NCBI GenBank assembly: GCA_018266795.1
Contig: JAFDZV010000018.1
Span: forward strand, 122,703 to 186,702
DNA from: Bacteroidota bacterium
GTDB lineage: Bacteria > Bacteroidota > Ignavibacteria > OLB7
Direction of reading: 5' to 3'
DNA: 64,000 bases
Shown piece by piece: positions 34,320-43,096 of this stretch; position 1 is the first letter of the stretch, and every line of letters starts with the position of its first letter. The translations under genes and the position numbers were made by a program. Under the pieces are notes generated by a model, which saw nothing but the letters and a program-made list of their open reading frames with translations, did no database searches and was not told the DNA's origin.

Positions 34320-35063
34320 ATGACGCTTACTGCAACCGCGGATGCCTCGCCGCGCGATTGCCTCGTGGCCGTCGTACGGAGCGATCGCGACCTTCATCTC
34401 CTTCTCTCGAAAGGGATCTATCGTATCCCAGCACGTACGCTCGGCCACGGGTTGACGGAGCGTTCGCTCGCCGAGACCAGAACGCTTGCGCTCTATCAGA
34501 CCGCGGCGATAACAGCCGGGCTGCCCGGAGCAATCGAGCTCTGGGGTGATATCGAATCGCGCGCGGTGCTGCCTCGCCGCGCGATCATTCCCGATGAACC
34601 CAACCATCCCGCCGCCGACGAACTATACCATGTGATCAAGCTCGCTTCCGTCGATCGGCTCCAGCAGCCGATTATCAACCGGCGTTCCCGTCGTGTGATC
34701 TTCATGCGAACCAAACGCCGTCTTCTTCTGGCCGCGAGCGATTTCAACGAACTCGTAATCGGTTCGGATGCCGAGGAACGGCTGTGGCGAATGCTGTGCG
34801 CACGGGAGGGGCATGTGGAGCGAAGCTGCCTGCTGCGGATGAACGGAGTGGTGATGGAAGTGGAGTTCGCTCTGGTTCACAACGGCAGATGGCTTGGCAT
34901 TCGCTGCAGGGCCGCCGAGGAATCTGTGGCCTGGGTTGGCGATGTCCCCGAGGCATGGCGCATTCTTCTCTTCTCGCCGGCACGGTTGAGCAATGCGTTT
35001 GCGGAGTGTCTGGAGCACATAACCGTTAGCGCCGTGCACATGCGTGATGAGAGTTACTCGTGA
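34320..35063 (+). CDS. Unrecognised protein, possibly with a degenerate nuclease-like C-terminal part
   Basis: 247 residues, no signal peptide or membrane segment, so cytoplasmic. The first ~130 residues include L-L-S-K-G-I-Y-R-I-P, L-A-L-Y-Q-T-A-A-I and P-R-R-A-I-I-P-D-E-P-N-H-P-A-A-D-E-L-Y, followed by R-R-S-R-R-V-I-F-M-R-T-K. The C-terminal part, A-E-E-R-L-W-R-M-L, then E-R-S-C-L-L and M-E-V-E-F-A-L-V-H-N-G-R-W-L-G-I-R-C, recalls the layout of DUF559/Vsr-like nucleases (E-x-x-L-W-x-x-L ... V-D-F-x-x ... I-E-x-D). The acidic residues are changed, so catalysis is doubtful. This likeness is from memory and weak. Its stop overlaps the SDR gene's stop by ten bases (convergent). Confidence 0.5.
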   Translation: MTLTATADASPRDCLVAVVRSDRDLHLLLSKGIYRIPARTLGHGLTERSLAETRTLALYQTAAITAGLPGAIELWGDIESRAVLPRRAIIPDEPNHPAADELYHVIKLASVDRLQQPIINRRSRRVIFMRTKRRLLLAASDFNELVIGSDAEERLWRMLCAREGHVERSCLLRMNGVVMEVEFALVHNGRWLGIRCRAAEESVAWVGDVPEAWRILLFSPARLSNAFAECLEHITVSAVHMRDESYS

Positions 35064-35851
35064 GGCCGTTCGGAAGCGTGATCGCGGCGCAGCCTCATGT
35101 ATCCCCAGGCAACCAGGCGATCATACAGGGCAACCGGTATCACCTGCAACAGGCGTACTGCAAGTGAGGTGCCGAGTGGAAATCGGTAGATGGGGCGGCG
35201 CCGGTCGATTGCGCGGATGATTCGCCGTGCGGCCTCATCGGCCTCCATGAGCAGCGGCATCCTGAATTGATTCGGCGCGGTCATCTCCGTGCGGACAAAT
35301 CCGGGCGCAACGGCGATTGCATGAAGGTCCGAATTGCGCAGCTCCGTGCGAAGGCTCTCCATCAACGTGGCGAGCGCTCCCTTGCTGGCGCTGTAGGCAC
35401 CGGATTCCGGCATGCCGCGGCAGGCCGCCAGCGAACCGATCGCAACCAGCGTTCCCCGTCCCGCGCGTCGCATTTCCGGGAGCAGCGCCTCCAGCATGTA
35501 GCAGACCGACAGGTAGTTTACCGCCATCACCTCAGCGGCAATGGAAGCATCGAAGGCAGCAGCAGGCATGGAGCCCCTGCGCCCCGCGTTCATGATTGCC
35601 ACATCAACGCCGCCGAACCGTTCCTGTGCAAGCTCCAGCACTTTCTGCGCGGTGCTGCGTTCGGCAACATCCGCAGCGAGTACAACGGCGTCTCCGCCGC
35701 GCGCCATCACCCGATCGGCAACTTCCACAAGCCGCCCCTCGCGCCGTGCAACAAGTACCATCCGCGCCTTGCGTGCGGCGTATGCCAGGGCGAGCGCACG
35801 GCCAATGCCGGAGGATGCGCCGGTGATGATGATACGTTGGTGAGGTTCCAT
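35054..35851 (-). CDS. Short-chain dehydrogenase/reductase
   Basis: 265 residues from M-E-P-H-Q-R at 35851; the longer frame upstream is not protein-like. The cofactor motif T-G-A-S-S-G-I-G is at about 10-17, then D-V-A (60s), N-A-G (about 91-93), the catalytic Ser in A-I-G-S-L-A, and Y-S-A-S-K with Tyr/Lys spaced four apart. A C-terminal hydrophobic stretch (L-A-V-R-L-L-Q-V-I-P-V-A-L-Y) is like that of membrane-associated SDRs acting on lipid substrates. The R-R-E-G-R-L after strand 2 favours NADP(H). The substrate is unknown. Confidence 0.85.
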   Translation of the reverse strand: MEPHQRIIITGASSGIGRALALAYAARKARMVLVARREGRLVEVADRVMARGGDAVVLAADVAERSTAQKVLELAQERFGGVDVAIMNAGRRGSMPAAAFDASIAAEVMAVNYLSVCYMLEALLPEMRRAGRGTLVAIGSLAACRGMPESGAYSASKGALATLMESLRTELRNSDLHAIAVAPGFVRTEMTAPNQFRMPLLMEADEAARRIIRAIDRRRPIYRFPLGTSLAVRLLQVIPVALYDRLVAWGYMRLRRDHASERPHE

Positions 35852-36072
35852 GCTGCGAATGCCGGAGTTTGTGTGCTGACAGGTCCTACCGAATGCGAAC
35901 CCGGTTCCAGAGCATGCAAGGTACTGCCATGCGGATGGCCTGCCCACAGCACAGTATCTCTCGCGGCGGCATGATTGTGTGTTGCCGGCCGCGTGATGCA
36001 AGTCCGCACCGCGGCCGTGGAGTTGCTGCAAACGAACATGGTGCCGTGGCGGATTCGACGGAGGCGAAAAGA

Positions 36073-36100
36073 AACGGGGAGGCAGCAATGCCTCCCCGTT
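36073..36100 (-). terminator. Intrinsic terminator of the DUF2341/Ig surface protein gene
   Basis: AACGGGGAGGCA (36073-36084) pairs perfectly with TGCCTCCCCGTT (36089-36100) across four bases. On the minus strand the stem is followed by TCTTTTCG. It lies 46 bases beyond the stop. Confidence 0.8.
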
Positions 36101-36146
36101 GATTCACATCGATTCGATCTCGATGCGAGAAGCTATCCTGTTCGGA

Positions 36147-39100
36147 TTACTTCTCGATCACGATCGAGCCAAGCGTTGCGTTCCAGTCCGCGTTCGAGAC
36201 ACGGCAGTAGTACGTTCCGGATGGAAGCACTGCGGCGTTGAACTCGACGGTATGGAATCCGCCACGCTCGAACAGGTCGCTCAGGTTGAGCGCCGGCTTG
36301 CCCATGGCATCATACAGCACCACCTGCGTGCCCGGACGTGCAACCACACCCTGCGGCAGGTTGATCGTCAGGCGGGTCATGCCGGAGGCCGGCTGCGGGA
36401 CGACGGTCATCGAAGCACCGGTCGTGATGTCGTAGTTCGGCACACCGGAGACGCCAACCACAACCTTCACCTTGTCCGACGTTGCAGCCGGGTCGCAGAG
36501 GCCGCTGACGACGCAGTCGTAGTTGCCGCTGTTCTCTGGCTGGGCGTTGGTGATCGTGTAGGTCGAGCTGGTCGCACCCGGGATGGCTGCGCCGTCCTTG
36601 CGCCACTGATACGTCACGTTCGTGCCGGTGGCTTTCACCACGAGGACGATCGTTCCGTTACGCGGGAAGCTGTCGGCGGTAACCGTCGGCTGATCCGTGA
36701 TCTTCGGCGACTCGTTCAGAATCAGGTGGGCATTCAAGCTGACCACCGAATCGGTGCAGGCACCGCCAAGGAACACGCTGTACGATCCCGTGTCCGCGAC
36801 CGAAGCGGCGGAGATGGTCAGCGAGTCCAGCGTGGCGCCCGAGATATCGGAGCCGTTCTTCCGCCACTGATACGTGAGCTGCGAACCACCGGCACCGATC
36901 TTGAAGACGGCCTTCTGGCCAGGGCACACAGTAACGTCGCCCGGCTGCGTCGTAATGAACGCAGGCTGGTTGATCGTCACCGCTGCAGGGCTTGTGATGA
37001 GCGGCTGCGAGGCGCCCGGTGCGTTGATGACGCAGTCGTAGCTGGCGGCATCGCCCGGGACGGTCTGATCGATCGTGTAGTCGCGGCTGGTTGCGCCCGG
37101 GATGTTCACGCCGTTCTTGCGCCACTGGTAGCTGAGGCCGATGCCTGCTGCCGTAACGCTGAGCGTAACCTTCGAGCCTTCGCAAGCGGACTGATCCTGC
37201 GGCTGCTTAACGATCGTCGGCGGGACGTTCAGATACAGAAGCGCCTTGTCGCTGACGACCACTTCACGATCGGAGCAGATCGTGCCGCGGATCACGCAGC
37301 TATACTCTGCTATATCGTCGATCGTGGCGTTCTGGATGATCAGAGTATCGTGCGTACGGCCCGGCAGGTTCACGCCGTCCTTCTGCCACTGATAGCTGAT
37401 GATGCCGCCGCCGATCACCTTGATATGGAAGGTGACCGTGGTGCCCGGCTGGATCGACTGATCGAGCGGCTGCTCGGTGATGATCGGATCCAGGTCCACC
37501 GTCAGGTGCGCCTTCGGCGTCGTGACCGACGGATCGCAAGCGCCCGTGATCACGCAGTCGTAATCGCCGGCGTTGTACGGCTGAGCCATGACGTTGAGTG
37601 TCGGCGAGTTGGCACCATCCATGTTGATGCCGTCCTTGCGCCACTGATACACCAGTGCCTCACCCGTGGCAACCACCGAGAAGGTTGCCATCTGGCCACG
37701 GCACACGTGCTGATCGCCGGTGCTGCTGAGGATGGTCGGCGGAACACGGAGCGTGAACGTGGCCGGATTCGACGTGACGGGCGAACCGCACGTACCGGAC
37801 ACCACGCAGTCGTAGGAGCCGTTGTCGGACGAAGAAACCGACGGCAGCAGATACTGCGGCCCGTTGGCACCAACGATGTTGGAGGAGTTCTTGCGCCACT
37901 GATAGACAAGTCCGCTGCCGGATGCCTGGACACTGAAGGTAACAGGCGTGCCCGGGCACACGGTTGCGCTGGTCGGGTTCTGCGTGATCCCCGGCGGCGT
38001 GTACACCGTCAGCGTGGCAGGGCTGGTGGTTACCTGGTTGCGGACAACGCAGTCGTAGATGCCTGCGTCGCTCGGCTGCACGTTGACGATCGTGTAGCTG
38101 GTGCCGGTGGCGCCAACGATCGGCACGCTGTTCTTACGCCACTGATACGTGAGCGACTGTCCCGTTGCCGCAACGGTAAACGTTACCGTGCCGCCCTGGC
38201 AAAGTGCCTGGCTGGTCGGCTGCTGGGTGATCACCGGCGGTGCAACCGTCTCTTCAACACCCAGATTCGGAGTCGGCTCCGGGTTGGCGTAGATCGAGTT
38301 GTGCAGAGCGGAAACCTCACCATCGCTCAGGGAAACGTTGTAGATGGCCGCGAGCGAAATGTTTCCGCTGAACGCATAGCTGTTGTTGTAGCTGTGGCCG
38401 ATCTCGAACGGACCTGTACCGTCGACATTGCGGTTGTCGCCGCCGCAGAATCCGGAGCCGGTAACCGCACCGTTCTGCAGACCGTTGTTGATGTTGCCGG
38501 CGGTACGGCGAACGCCGTTCATCTGCCACTGATTGTTCTGAAGCGTACCAACGCTGGACTGGCACCAGTTGCCGCCCTGGTTGTCGAGCAGCATGAACTG
38601 TCCAGCACCGCCCTGGAGCTTGTTCACCCATCCGTTGGCACCGTCGTTGTTGTAGTTACCAATGATGCCCATCGTGGAACCGTTGGCGCTGGTCGGGTAG
38701 ATGTAATCCACCACCGTGAAGCTGCCGGTGTTCAGCGAGGGACCGTTGGCACCCAGGAATGCGCGGCCGGCGTTGAAGCCGGTGAGCGCGCTGACGTTGG
38801 CACGGAAACCGGTGGTCCACGAACATGTGACGTTCAGGTTGTTGCCGCCAACCCAGTCGGTAAGCGTACCACCCGAGCCCTCGGTGAACGTGAACAGACA
38901 GATGATGCCGTTCCCCCAGACGTCCGTGGCCTGGTTGGTGCGGGTGGCCGATGAATTCCCATAGTAGATATACATCGTGCTGTTGCCGGTCGGAATCGAC
39001 GGCACCTTTACCCAGATGTTCGTCGTTGCCGAGTTCATGCCGTTCTGCACCCAGAAGTTCATGAGGTTGCAATTGGCATCGGCAAAGCGAAGATCACCGC

Positions 39101-39320
39101 CATCCGCCCGCATCTTCGATGCGGCGATCGGGGTGGAGGTGTTGATCTTCAGCAGAAGGAAGTAGTTCGTGAGCGTACCACCAGCGTTGCTGATGGTGAT
39201 CGGTACACGGTAGAGCCAGGGACCAAGGCCACCTGGACACTGCGCATTCAAACCGATTCCGCTCACGCAGAGAAGCACTGCCACAACGAGCAGGCCACGC
39301 AGTCGGGAGAATCTGTTCAT
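36147..39320 (-). CDS. Large surface protein: DUF2341, lectin-like domain, seven Ig-like domains, type IX sorting-like end
   Basis: 1057 residues from the ATG at 39320, with AGGAG ten bases upstream. A signal peptide (about 1-27, ending L-N-A-Q) is followed by a DUF2341 domain (N-F-W-V-Q-N-G-M, W-V-K-V-P-S-I-P, M-Y-I-Y-Y-G-N-S-S) and a concanavalin/LamG-like region to about 345. Then come seven ~85-residue immunoglobulin-like repeats, each with Y-Q-W-[RQ]-K-[DN]-G or close to it and Y-[DS]-C-V. Cysteine content varies: repeats 4 and 7 lack the first Cys, repeat 6 lacks the Y-x-C, and several carry an extra C-V-x-x-G-x-C. The last ~80 residues (V-V-P-Q-P-A-S-G-M-T-R, L-Y-D-A-M-G, L-P-S-G-T-Y-Y-C-R-V, I-V-I-E-K) are a type-A sorting domain. 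It is expected on the cell surface; the binding target is unknown. A strong terminator follows. Confidence 0.8.
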   Translation of the reverse strand: MNRFSRLRGLLVVAVLLCVSGIGLNAQCPGGLGPWLYRVPITISNAGGTLTNYFLLLKINTSTPIAASKMRADGGDLRFADANCNLMNFWVQNGMNSATTNIWVKVPSIPTGNSTMYIYYGNSSATRTNQATDVWGNGIICLFTFTEGSGGTLTDWVGGNNLNVTCSWTTGFRANVSALTGFNAGRAFLGANGPSLNTGSFTVVDYIYPTSANGSTMGIIGNYNNDGANGWVNKLQGGAGQFMLLDNQGGNWCQSSVGTLQNNQWQMNGVRRTAGNINNGLQNGAVTGSGFCGGDNRNVDGTGPFEIGHSYNNSYAFSGNISLAAIYNVSLSDGEVSALHNSIYANPEPTPNLGVEETVAPPVITQQPTSQALCQGGTVTFTVAATGQSLTYQWRKNSVPIVGATGTSYTIVNVQPSDAGIYDCVVRNQVTTSPATLTVYTPPGITQNPTSATVCPGTPVTFSVQASGSGLVYQWRKNSSNIVGANGPQYLLPSVSSSDNGSYDCVVSGTCGSPVTSNPATFTLRVPPTILSSTGDQHVCRGQMATFSVVATGEALVYQWRKDGINMDGANSPTLNVMAQPYNAGDYDCVITGACDPSVTTPKAHLTVDLDPIITEQPLDQSIQPGTTVTFHIKVIGGGIISYQWQKDGVNLPGRTHDTLIIQNATIDDIAEYSCVIRGTICSDREVVVSDKALLYLNVPPTIVKQPQDQSACEGSKVTLSVTAAGIGLSYQWRKNGVNIPGATSRDYTIDQTVPGDAASYDCVINAPGASQPLITSPAAVTINQPAFITTQPGDVTVCPGQKAVFKIGAGGSQLTYQWRKNGSDISGATLDSLTISAASVADTGSYSVFLGGACTDSVVSLNAHLILNESPKITDQPTVTADSFPRNGTIVLVVKATGTNVTYQWRKDGAAIPGATSSTYTITNAQPENSGNYDCVVSGLCDPAATSDKVKVVVGVSGVPNYDITTGASMTVVPQPASGMTRLTINLPQGVVARPGTQVVLYDAMGKPALNLSDLFERGGFHTVEFNAAVLPSGTYYCRVSNADWNATLGSIVIEK

Positions 39321-40021
39321 GCTAGTCGTCTCCTGGGATTTGGAGGAGTTGTGAGAAAGGCTGTATGCTCTTTTGAACTGTCGAAACTGTTTTGCAACGA
39401 GAAATACGCTCTGACGCCACATAAAGATTGCTGCGGGATACGTGAAGGGATCGCGCAACATGATGGGACGGGAGCGAATGCGAACGTGCCCGGTCGGGCC
39501 TGAGTGAGTAGTCGTAAACCTTCAACGAACGGCGAAGGCACTCTTCGGTAGAGTGAAAGTTACATATGGCCACTCATGCTCGCAACACAAAAGGGGACGT
39601 TCTCCGTCCGCAAATGCGCCGATTCTCTTCAGAAATCCGTGAAGCCTGTACGATCAGGGCTCTCTGACACGCCATCGATTCCAATCACAGAGAGGGACAT
39701 CGATGTGGATGGGGTCAGGGGCTTCATGAGATCACCTCAAGGCCGCGAGCATTCTCAGAATGGGCCGGATATCCGGCGTCCAGTTCTCCATAAGACGAGA
39801 TAGCGAGGCTCCGCGTCACACCTCCGGGCACGCAATCTCAAAATCACTGACGGTAATTCTCTGAGGATGTGCATCACCGCCAGGATGCGCCGGTCTTGCG
39901 AAGAACGAATCTAAAGAAAAACTTCAGACTTCCATAGATAAGGCGCTGAAACTTATAGCCAATCGGTGGATAGGGCTCCACGATTTACTGTGATTGTTCG
40001 GCGATCGGCAGGTCGTGGCGG
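39321..40021. other. 701-base gene-free stretch between the Ig protein and TlpA
   Basis: The largest gap in the window. Composition is visibly more AT-rich than the flanks around 39840-39960. I see short inverted repeats (CTCTCTG/CAGAGAG and CATCGAT/ATCGATG around 39660-39710) but no protein-like frame, tRNA or mobile-element signature. The leader of the Ig gene (39321-39460) contains TATTTCTC on the minus strand, a poor promoter match. Confidence 0.5.
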
Positions 40022-40537
40022 CTACTTCAATGCGTTGGCGATCGTCTGTTCGTCCAAGATCCCTCCGTCCGGCGTTCCTGCCATGATTCTACCGTCCCGT
40101 CCCACCAGGTACATGGAAGGGATCTCGTACACACTGTACAAGCGTGCAACGGCATTGTCCCAATACTCCCCGTCTGCCACCTGATACCACTGAAGGCCGT
40201 TCAGGTGGATGAAGATCTTCCAGGCATCGAGACTCTTGTCGAGCGAGACGCTGAGAACAACCAGTCCCTGATCCCTGTACTTCTCCCACAGAGCCTTGAC
40301 GTTCGGGACCTCGGCCACACAGGGAGGGCACCAACTGGCCCAGAAGTCGATCAACACCACCTTCCCTCTGAACTGGTGCAGGGAAACAGGCCGGCCCGAC
40401 GTATCGTTCTGCGTAAAGTCAGGCGCCTGTGAGCCGATTGCAGGAGTGCCGCCGGGCCCGTTCGTGGAAATGGAGTCTCCGCAGGCCGAAAGCCACAGCA
40501 GCGTAAGCGCAAGCAGGACTGGAATTGATCGTTGCAT
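40022..40537 (-). CDS. TlpA-type thiol:disulfide oxidoreductase, lipoprotein
   Basis: 171 residues. The signal ends L-S-A-C with Cys19 as the likely lipid site. The thioredoxin fold starts at about 35 (G-S-Q-A-P-D-F). The redox pair is C70-P-P-C73 in F-W-A-S-W-C-P-P-C, and the cis-proline segment is Y-E-I-P-S-M-Y-L-V. TlpA/ResA-like proteins reduce disulfides in the periplasm, often during cytochrome c maturation, which fits the presence of a c-type cytochrome in this window. It could also repair or fold other exported proteins. It is downstream of gatA on the same strand, 93 bases apart. Confidence 0.85.
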   Translation of the reverse strand: MQRSIPVLLALTLLWLSACGDSISTNGPGGTPAIGSQAPDFTQNDTSGRPVSLHQFRGKVVLIDFWASWCPPCVAEVPNVKALWEKYRDQGLVVLSVSLDKSLDAWKIFIHLNGLQWYQVADGEYWDNAVARLYSVYEIPSMYLVGRDGRIMAGTPDGGILDEQTIANALK

Positions 40538-40630
40538 CGAACACCCTCCGCATCGTTGAACGGTGGAAGATCCATGGTTCCGGTTAACGGCGAACCGTGG
40601 CCGATCGGCCGCAACCCGGCGATCCCGCGA

Positions 40631-42061
40631 CTATGCCTTCAGCGTACGTTCCGCCCAGGCGGCAGCGGCGAACATTTCGGCCTCGCCAAAGTGCGGAGCG
40701 ATGAACTGCAGTCCGATAGGAAGGCCGGTTGTTGCGTCGCACCCGGCCGGAAACGAGATGGCCGGAACGCCTGCAAGGTTGGTTGCGGCCGTGAAGATGT
40801 CGCTGAGGTACATGGCGATGGGGTCACCTGCCTTCTCGCCAAGTTTGAACGCCGGTGTTGGCGTGGTGGGCGCGAGGATCAGATCAACGTTTGCGAATGC
40901 CGATGTCATATCGTCGTGAATCAGTCGGCGAACCTGCTGCGCCTTGCGATAGTAGGCGTCGTAGTAGCCGCTGGAGAGGACGAATGTGCCCAGCATGATC
41001 CGGCGCTTCACTTCTTCGCCGAAACCCTCGGAACGGCTCATCTCGTACATCTCTTCCACCGTCGTTGCGTTCGGCGATCTGTAACCGTAGCGTGCGCCAT
41101 CGAAGCGGGCCAGATTACTGCTCGCTTCCGCGGTGGCGATCACGTAGTAACACGGAATCGTGTACTTCGTGTGCGGCAGCGAGATCTCCACTACCTCGGC
41201 ACCGGCCTCCACCAGCCGTCTGCGCATTTCGTTCAGTGCGCCGACCACGGAATCATGCATGCCGTCGATGTTGTACTCACTGGGAATACCGATTCTCTTG
41301 CCGTGCACGTCGGCCGTATCGAGTCCGTCAGCATAATTCTGCACCGGACGTGTGCTCGATGTTGCGTCGTTCGGATCGCTCCCGGCGATGGTCTCCAGCA
41401 CGAGCGCGGCGTCGGCAACGCAGCGGGCGAACGGGCTGATCTGATCGAGCGACGAGGCGAATGCAACAAGACCGTAGCGGCTTACGCGGCCATACGTGGG
41501 CTTCACGCCAACGATGCCCAGGAATGCCGCCGGCTGACGCACGGAGCCGCCGGTCTCCGAACCAAGGGAGGCCTGCGTTACTGCCGTTGCCACGGCGATG
41601 CCGGAGCCGCCGGAGGAACCGCCCGGAACGCGCTCGCGATCCATCGGATGGTGCGCCGGCCCGAAGTATGACGACTCGTTGGACGAGCCCATCGCGAACT
41701 CATCCATGTTCGTCTTGCCGATGACGATCGCATCGGCAGCCTCCAGACGGGCAACGGCAGTCGCGGAGTAGAGCGACGTGAAACCGGTGAGAATTCTCGA
41801 ACCGCAGGTCAACTGTTCGTCGCGAACGGCGATGTTGTCCTTGAGCGCTATGGTCATGCCGGCCAGGCGCCCTGCCGTTCCGCTTTGCACCCTCCGGTCG
41901 ATCTCCTCGGCACGGGCAGCGGCGCGTTCGTTGAACAATGCGAGAAAAGCGTTGAGGTCCTTCGTTGCCCCGGCGCGCTCGAGCGCGCCGGCAACAATGT
42001 GGCTGCAGGTGGTTTCACCCTGGTCGAGGCGCTTGCGGAGGTCGTTGTATGTCTCAGTCAT
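40631..42061 (-). CDS. gatA: Asp-tRNA(Asn)/Glu-tRNA(Gln) amidotransferase subunit A
   Basis: 476 residues, normal for GatA. It is the amidase that frees ammonia from glutamine for transfer to mischarged tRNA. The amidase signature is complete: catalytic Lys in A-L-K-D-N (about 73), the cis-Ser in G-G-S-S-G-G-S, and the nucleophile Ser in S-L-G-S-E-T-G-G-S-V-R. Also D-E-F-A-M-G-S-S-N-E and V-G-V-K-P-T-Y-G-R-V-S-R-Y-G as in other GatA. The C-terminal block G-L-P-I-G-L-Q-F-I-A-P-H-F is intact. gatC is 18 kb away on the same strand and gatB is absent from the window. Confidence 0.94.
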   Translation of the reverse strand: MTETYNDLRKRLDQGETTCSHIVAGALERAGATKDLNAFLALFNERAAARAEEIDRRVQSGTAGRLAGMTIALKDNIAVRDEQLTCGSRILTGFTSLYSATAVARLEAADAIVIGKTNMDEFAMGSSNESSYFGPAHHPMDRERVPGGSSGGSGIAVATAVTQASLGSETGGSVRQPAAFLGIVGVKPTYGRVSRYGLVAFASSLDQISPFARCVADAALVLETIAGSDPNDATSSTRPVQNYADGLDTADVHGKRIGIPSEYNIDGMHDSVVGALNEMRRRLVEAGAEVVEISLPHTKYTIPCYYVIATAEASSNLARFDGARYGYRSPNATTVEEMYEMSRSEGFGEEVKRRIMLGTFVLSSGYYDAYYRKAQQVRRLIHDDMTSAFANVDLILAPTTPTPAFKLGEKAGDPIAMYLSDIFTAATNLAGVPAISFPAGCDATTGLPIGLQFIAPHFGEAEMFAAAAWAERTLKA

Positions 42062-42254
42062 CGATGGTCATACAGTTCAGCGTTCGGCGTGCGAACACAA
42101 TGCACCGGCCTAGCTGATACAGGCCGCCGGCGTAATGCAGGCGCTCAAGTTACAACCATTCCCGCAGTGGCGGCAAGCATGGTGCGGGGCAGCGGGAATA
42201 GCTGCGCGAGATTGTGCCATGCATGGCAATCCCGTACGTGAGGCCCCCTTTCCT

Positions 42255-43091
42255 TCAAGCCGGCTGCGCCTGCGGCATCGCGATGAAGTTCGGCCGTGCG
42301 TGTACAAGCTCGAATCCCATGCGCACCATGTTCCGATATGATGGGTTCGGTCTCGTTGTGGTTTCCTCACCGGTCTCCGTTGTCACCCAACGGCACCCCG
42401 ATTCGATTGCGTCGGTGATGCGCCGCGCCATCAGGGCATTCTGGGCGCCCCGGCGTCGATGGGTGGGGAGCGTGCCGCCAATCCCAAGCCAACCGATGCC
42501 GTCACGAACGTAGAGGGCACCGGTTGCAACGGGCGTTGCCCCATCGAACGCCATGTAGTGACGCCAGCCGGGACACCCGACTACTCCGGCAGGCAGCGGC
42601 GCAAGTGCCTCCGGCATGCCGTACGCTGCACAGACGGTCAGCCCGAACTCCAGGCTCCGTTGGTGATGGATCTGTTCGATACGAAGATCGCACTGCACCG
42701 GCTGCGGCGTTGCTGCGTCGCGCGCCATCTTTACCCAGTTGTCTCGCAGTTCCATGCCGTGGGCACGCAATGCCGCAGCAACCGGCTCCGGCAGGCCTTC
42801 CGGGCCGGGCTGTACGGCGAATGTGGTGATGCCCGCGCTGCGAAAGCGCTCCACCAGCTTCGCTGCGGTGGAACCATCAACCGCGTCCGACATCCCGAAC
42901 GGGAATGCCCGATTGAACATGACGGCCGGAACCCGTGCCGCCAGCAGGAGCGTGCACGATCCGATGCGCTCCGTGCTCATACCCAGGGCGTCTCTGACGG
43001 CGGGGGCCGTCGCACGATAGATCTCCTCCCATGCCTCCTGCTCGATACGTTCAACGAGCGGAGCAAGCATTTCTCGATGTAGATATTCCAT
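42255..43091 (-). CDS. GNAT-family N-acetyltransferase
   Basis: 278 residues from M-E-Y-L-H-R-E-M (43091); the longer frame is arginine-rich and not coding. The N-terminal half is poorly conserved. The C-terminal half has the GNAT core: P-V-A-T-G-A-L-Y-V, W-L-G-I-G-G-T-L-P, then the acetyl-CoA pyrophosphate loop T-H-R-R-R-G-A-Q-N-A-L-M, V-T-T-E-T and N-P-S-Y-R-N-M-V-R-M-G-F-E. The two-part layout resembles tandem GNAT proteins in which the first half has lost its loop. The acceptor is unknown. It ends five bases beyond the hydroxylase-family gene and is probably co-transcribed with it under TetR control. Confidence 0.75.
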   Translation of the reverse strand: MEYLHREMLAPLVERIEQEAWEEIYRATAPAVRDALGMSTERIGSCTLLLAARVPAVMFNRAFPFGMSDAVDGSTAAKLVERFRSAGITTFAVQPGPEGLPEPVAAALRAHGMELRDNWVKMARDAATPQPVQCDLRIEQIHHQRSLEFGLTVCAAYGMPEALAPLPAGVVGCPGWRHYMAFDGATPVATGALYVRDGIGWLGIGGTLPTHRRRGAQNALMARRITDAIESGCRWVTTETGEETTTRPNPSYRNMVRMGFELVHARPNFIAMPQAQPA

Positions 43092-43096
43092 GGCGA

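Noticed and set aside
36099..38954. A 951-codon open frame on the plus strand opposite the Ig-repeat gene.
   Set aside because: It is the exact antisense of a clearly coding gene, low-complexity (R/H/D/V-rich), and exists because TTA, CTA and TCA codons are rare in the sense gene. The sense frame has signal peptide and domains.
39321..40021. The long gene-free stretch considered as a mobile-element remnant.
   Set aside because: No transposase similarity, terminal inverted repeats or target duplications seen.
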